Shown: positions 7,427 to 9,657 of the stretch, piece by piece | Layout of the letters: each line of letters starts with the position of its first letter | Position numbering within the stretch: the first letter of the stretch is position 1 | Source: Silvimonas sp. JCM 19000 | Lineage (GTDB): Bacteria > Pseudomonadota > Gammaproteobacteria > Burkholderiales > Chitinibacteraceae | Assembly: GCA_001313065.1 (NCBI GenBank) | Contig: BBFD01000154.1 | Coordinates: 1 to 9,657 of the forward strand | Reading direction: 5' to 3' | DNA: 9,657 nucleotides | Notes under the pieces: generated by a model | The model's database searches: none | Told to the model about the DNA's origin: nothing | The model's input: only the letters and a program-made list of their open reading frames with translations | Made by a program: the position numbers and the translations under genes

Positions 7427-8676
7427 GTGCCCAGAAACGCGTTGTATGCCCAATCCGGTGGGGTAACGCCGGTGATCAACGCTTCCGCATGGGGGCTGAT
7501 CTCGGCCGCCCGACGTCACCCGCAACAGATCGGCAAGTTATACGTGGCCAAGGACGGCATTCTGGGGGCCTTGCGGGAAGAACTGATTGACCTGGCCAGC
7601 GTGCCCGACAGCCAGTTGGTGGCGCTGCGGCATACCCCCGGTGGCGCCTTTGGTTCTTGTCGCCACAAGCTCAAGCACGGCAGCGAACTCAAGCGCTTGT
7701 TCGAGTTGTTTGCGGCATGGGACATCGGCTACTTTTTTTTATAACGGCGGCGGTGACTCGGCGGATACCTGTCTGAAGGTGGCCGAATATGCGCAATACA
7801 CCGGCATCGACCTGGCCGCAGTACACATCCCCAAAACCATAGACAACGACCTGCCGCAGACCGACTGCGCCCCCGGTTTTGGCTCGGCCGCCAAATATCT
7901 GGCCACCACGGTACGCGAGTGCGGGCTGGATCTGGCTTCGATGTCATCCTCCTCCACCAAGGTATTTGTGCTTGAAGTAATGGGCCGCCACACCGGCTGG
8001 CTTGCCGCATCCACTGGCCTGGCCGCACGTGTGCCCGGCGAAGCGCCGCATGTGATCCTGTTGCCGGAAGTCCCGTTTGAACCGGGCGGTTTTTTGCGCG
8101 CGGTGCGGGAATCGATTGCGCAATATGGCTCGTGCGTGGTGGTGGCGGCCGAGGGCATCCGCGATACCTCGGGCGTCTTGCTGGCCGAAACCGGCGGCGC
8201 CGATCCTTTTGGACATGTGCAACTGGGCGGCGTGGCGCCGCTGCTGGCCAACCTGGTCAAATCCGAGTTGGGGCATAAATGTCATTGGGCGGTGGCCGAC
8301 TATATGCAGCGCTCGGCCCGGCATCTGGTGTCAGGCAACGATCTGGAGCAGGCGATTGCGGTGGGGGAGCAGCGGTGGATTTTGCCATTGCCGGGCAACG
8401 CAGCGTGATGCCCGCGATTGTGCGCGAGGCGGATCAGCCTATCGCTGGCATGTGGATGCGGTACCGCTCAAGCGCGTGGCCAACAAGGAACGCGCGGTGC
8501 CGTCGACGTATTTGAGCGATGACGGCATGCATCTATCGACCACGGGGCGCGCTTATTTTGCGCCGCTGATCCTGGGCGAAATGCCGCCGCCGTTTGAACA
8601 TGGTTTGCCGGATTATCCGCGGTGGCATTTTTTTTCGACGGTGGAGAAGCGGTTGGCGGGGTATGAGGTGCTATAG
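7427..8676 (+). CDS. pfp: PPi-type 6-phosphofructokinase (diphosphate--fructose-6-phosphate 1-phosphotransferase)
   Basis: This enzyme interconverts fructose 6-phosphate and fructose 1,6-bisphosphate, with pyrophosphate as the likely phosphoryl donor. Landmarks are QSGGVTPVIN (residues 9-18), TPGGAFGS, YNGGGDSADT (about residue 106), PKTIDNDLPQTD (about 135), EVMGRHTGWLAA (about 185) and a C-terminus with LSDDGMHLSTTGRAYF. An Asp where ATP enzymes have the second Gly of GGDGS, and a Lys in PKTIDND, mark the PPi-dependent type. Three frame breaks are seen: the T run at 7733-7740 (eight, seven expected, restoring GYFFYNGGGD), a lost base near 8363-8369 (restoring VGEAAVDFA) and a lost C near 8438 (restoring ADQPYRWHVD). 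Corrected length is 416 residues, within the usual range. The gene is divergent from the ATP-grasp operon. Confidence 0.92.
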
Positions 8677-8734
8677 GGGGGGGATTTTTTTTGGGGCTGG
8701 ATGGTAGGTGTTTGGCCAGCGGCGGGTGTTTTGA

Positions 8735-8754
8735 TGTTCAGCTTGCGCTGAACA
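8735..8754. other. Hairpin downstream of the phosphofructokinase gene
   Basis: TGTTCAGC and GCTGAACA form an 8-bp perfect stem around a TTGC loop, 59 bases after the stop. No T run follows on the plus strand, so a terminator role is uncertain. Just after the stop lie a G8 run (8676-8683) and a T8 run (8685-8692), whose lengths may be unreliable. Confidence 0.45.
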
Positions 8755-8780
8755 AACCCTTAACCGCTGAGCCTGCGGCG

Positions 8781-9012
8781 CATTTTAGATACCCGGGGGT
8801 GCCCGGGAGCACGTCACTTTTCTTTGCTTCGCCAAAGAAGAAGTAACCAAAAAGAAAGGCGACCCCACTCGCGGCTCCGCCACTCGCCAGGGCCCCTAAG
8901 TCAAAAAAAACCGAAACGGACCGTCTGGGACTTCCATTTCTCAGCTGCCGCTCCGCGGAACTTCGGTCGGACGGAGCCCATAAAGCCGGTCTCCTTCCCC
9001 TCCCTCGACAGG
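8781..9012. repeat. Dispersed intergenic repeat of the CTTTGCTTCGCCAAAG type
   Basis: The block opens with the foldable CCCGGG-GGTG-CCCGGG (8792-8807). It continues with a hairpin in which TTCTTTG (8820-8826) pairs with CAAAGAA (8833-8839), then the string AAGTAACCAAAAAGAAAGGC and a GC-rich stretch down to the CTCCCTCGACAGG sequence at about 9000-9012. From memory, this hairpin-plus-GTAACCAAA unit recurs between genes in many beta- and gammaproteobacterial genomes. Its translations are often mis-annotated as small proteins beginning RSNQKE. No real gene is called here. Its boundaries are approximate. Confidence 0.6.
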
Positions 9013-9221
9013 TAATGGCTGCTGTGTGCTAGGCGTGCTGCCTCGTTGCTGCGCAACATCGGGTGGGCGTGGGGGCGACGGGTGACAGTGAACATCGGCA
9101 CCGCTTGCTTCGCTCCCATCCCGCACGGCCACCGCCGTCTAATTTGTCACCGTAGCCTTCACGAACCGCCAACCTCTCATAGGGTGGGTCAAGACCCACC
9201 ACCCAAAGCCGCTAGCAAAAC
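9013..9221 (+). repeat. Left arm of a long imperfect inverted repeat
   Basis: This arm of about 209 bases matches the reverse complement of 9446-9657 over nearly its whole length, with only scattered substitutions and few gaps. Shared blocks include the hairpin GTTGCTGCGCAAC (9045-9057) followed by ATCGGGTGGGCGTGG, then CATCCCGCACGGCCACCGCC, ATTTGTCACCGT and CCAACCTCTCATAGGGTGGG. It contains the palindrome GGTGGGTC-AA-GACCCACC (9183-9200). Reading either arm in its own 5'->3' sense gives the same pseudo-peptide HEPPTSHRVGQDPPPKA, which confirms the duplication. Confidence 0.9.
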
Positions 9222-9445
9222 ACGCAACGCGTCCACCACGGCCTGTACACGTAGGGTGCGTTACCCGAAGGGTCTTGTCCTCGCTTGCGGGGACAACGCA
9301 CATTTTAGTTATGCCACCGAGGTGATCAAGTGCGATCCGGAAGGCGGCAAGGATGACGGGCATGGCGTAATCGGGAAATGTGCGCCAGCGAGGACAAGAC
9401 CTTCGGGTTTGAGCGGTAGTGAATTGGCGACTGATTGGAGTGATC
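9222..9445. other. Spacer between the inverted-repeat arms, no gene seen
   Basis: These 224 bases hold the cloverleaf element and its degenerate reverse copy (CCAGCGAGGACAAGACCTTC region). No reading frame here has a ribosome binding site or a recognisable product; the frames that cross it run straight through both repeat arms. Confidence 0.6.
9256..9301 (+). other. Cloverleaf-like foldable element in the inverted-repeat spacer
   Basis: GTGCGTT (9256-9262) pairs with AACGCAC (9295-9301) and encloses two hairpins: ACCC-GAA-GGGT (9263-9273) and GTCCTCGC against GCGGGGAC (9277-9294), which includes one G-T pair. The result is a compact three-way junction in 46 bases. It is preceded by GTAGG, as in the GTAGGGTGCGTT intergenic repeats of proteobacteria. 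A degenerate copy in the opposite orientation lies at about 9380-9410, so the inverted symmetry extends into the spacer. Confidence 0.6.
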
Positions 9446-9657
9446 GTTCTTGCTGGTGGCTTTGGGTGGTGGGTCTTGACCCACCCTATGAGAGGTTGGT
9501 GGTTCGTGGCGGGAACGGTGACAAATCAGACGGCGGTGGCCGTGCGGGATGGAAGCGTTAAGCAGGCGGCACAGATATTCATTGTTACCCGTCGCCACCA
9601 CGCCCACCCGATGTTGCGCAGCAACGAGGCAGCAAGCCTGGCAAACAGCAGACATTA
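9446..9657 (-). repeat. Right arm of a long imperfect inverted repeat (reaches the window end)
   Basis: This is the reverse-complement partner of 9013-9221. It carries its own palindrome GGTGGGTC-TT-GACCCACC (9468-9485) and the hairpin made by GTTGC and GCAAC near its outer end. The match continues to the last base of the window, so the arm may extend further. No credible gene lies inside. Confidence 0.9.

Noticed and set aside
7134..7590. Overlapping short open frames on both strands in and around the divergent intergenic region
   Set aside because: Several frames overlap on both strands with none favoured, composition is Arg/Ala-rich, and some run into the start of the phosphofructokinase gene in the wrong frame.
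1..8676. Mass pseudogenisation of the region
   Set aside because: Substitutions do not disrupt conserved motifs, no internal nonsense codons occur apart from those following the frame shifts, and breaks sit in A/T runs or short G/C stretches, which is the signature of sequencing error.
8735..8754. Rho-independent terminator after the phosphofructokinase gene
   Set aside because: The 8-bp stem is good, but no T tract follows on either strand, so it is listed only as a hairpin.
8824..9015. Small protein beginning MLRQRRSNQKE
   Set aside because: It is a typical spurious translation of the dispersed intergenic repeat, with no ribosome binding site.
9256..9301. tRNA-like cloverleaf
   Set aside because: At 46 bases with two internal hairpins it lacks a full set of arms, an anticodon loop and the T-loop consensus, so it is not a tRNA gene.
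9046..9655. Open frames of 171 codons (plus) and 109 codons (minus) in the inverted repeat
   Set aside because: Both translate the two repeat arms into the same low-complexity HEPPTSHRVGQDPPP peptide. This shows the DNA duplication and does not indicate two genes.

Overview
The window looks like a GC-rich proteobacterial chromosome, most likely a betaproteobacterium. That placement is an inference from gene content: a WcaJ-type exopolysaccharide sugar transferase, the Anbu/alpha-E/transglutaminase/ATP-grasp cluster, a stand-alone bacterial acyl-CoA-binding protein, a PPi-type phosphofructokinase, and a betaproteobacterial style of intergenic repeat. No rRNA, tRNA, phage, transposase or CRISPR array was seen.

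Layout. (1) 1-1812, plus strand: the 3' end of an exopolysaccharide cluster, with the C-terminal part of a GT4 glycosyltransferase followed 2 bases later by an undecaprenyl-phosphate sugar phosphotransferase. (2) 1934-2200, plus strand: a small acyl-CoA-binding protein with a candidate promoter, a good ribosome binding site and a strong rho-independent terminator. (3) 2288-2907, minus strand: a coiled-coil protein made of about 17 heptads encoded by 21-bp tandem repeats, with a C-terminal membrane segment. (4) 7103 down to 3080, minus strand: an operon-like run of four genes in the order circularly permuted ATP-grasp ligase, alpha-E protein, transglutaminase-like peptidase, and Anbu proteasome-like protease. 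Together they resemble a predicted peptide-synthesis and peptide-cleavage system whose chemistry was not established to my knowledge. (5) 7427-8676, plus strand: a PPi-type 6-phosphofructokinase, transcribed divergently from the operon across about 320 bp. (6) 8677-9657: no credible gene. This part holds a dispersed repeat, then two arms of about 210 bp in inverted orientation around a spacer that contains a cloverleaf-like foldable element.

A caution governs the whole annotation. Seven of the nine protein genes are interrupted by single- or double-base frameshifts. The excess bases lie in A/T runs of 6-8, and the losses lie in short G/C-rich spots. After correction every protein is well conserved from end to end and the genes become whole multiples of three. 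This pattern fits uncorrected sequencing errors much better than mass pseudogenisation. I therefore annotate these as intact CDSs that span the frameshifts, and give the position of each break.
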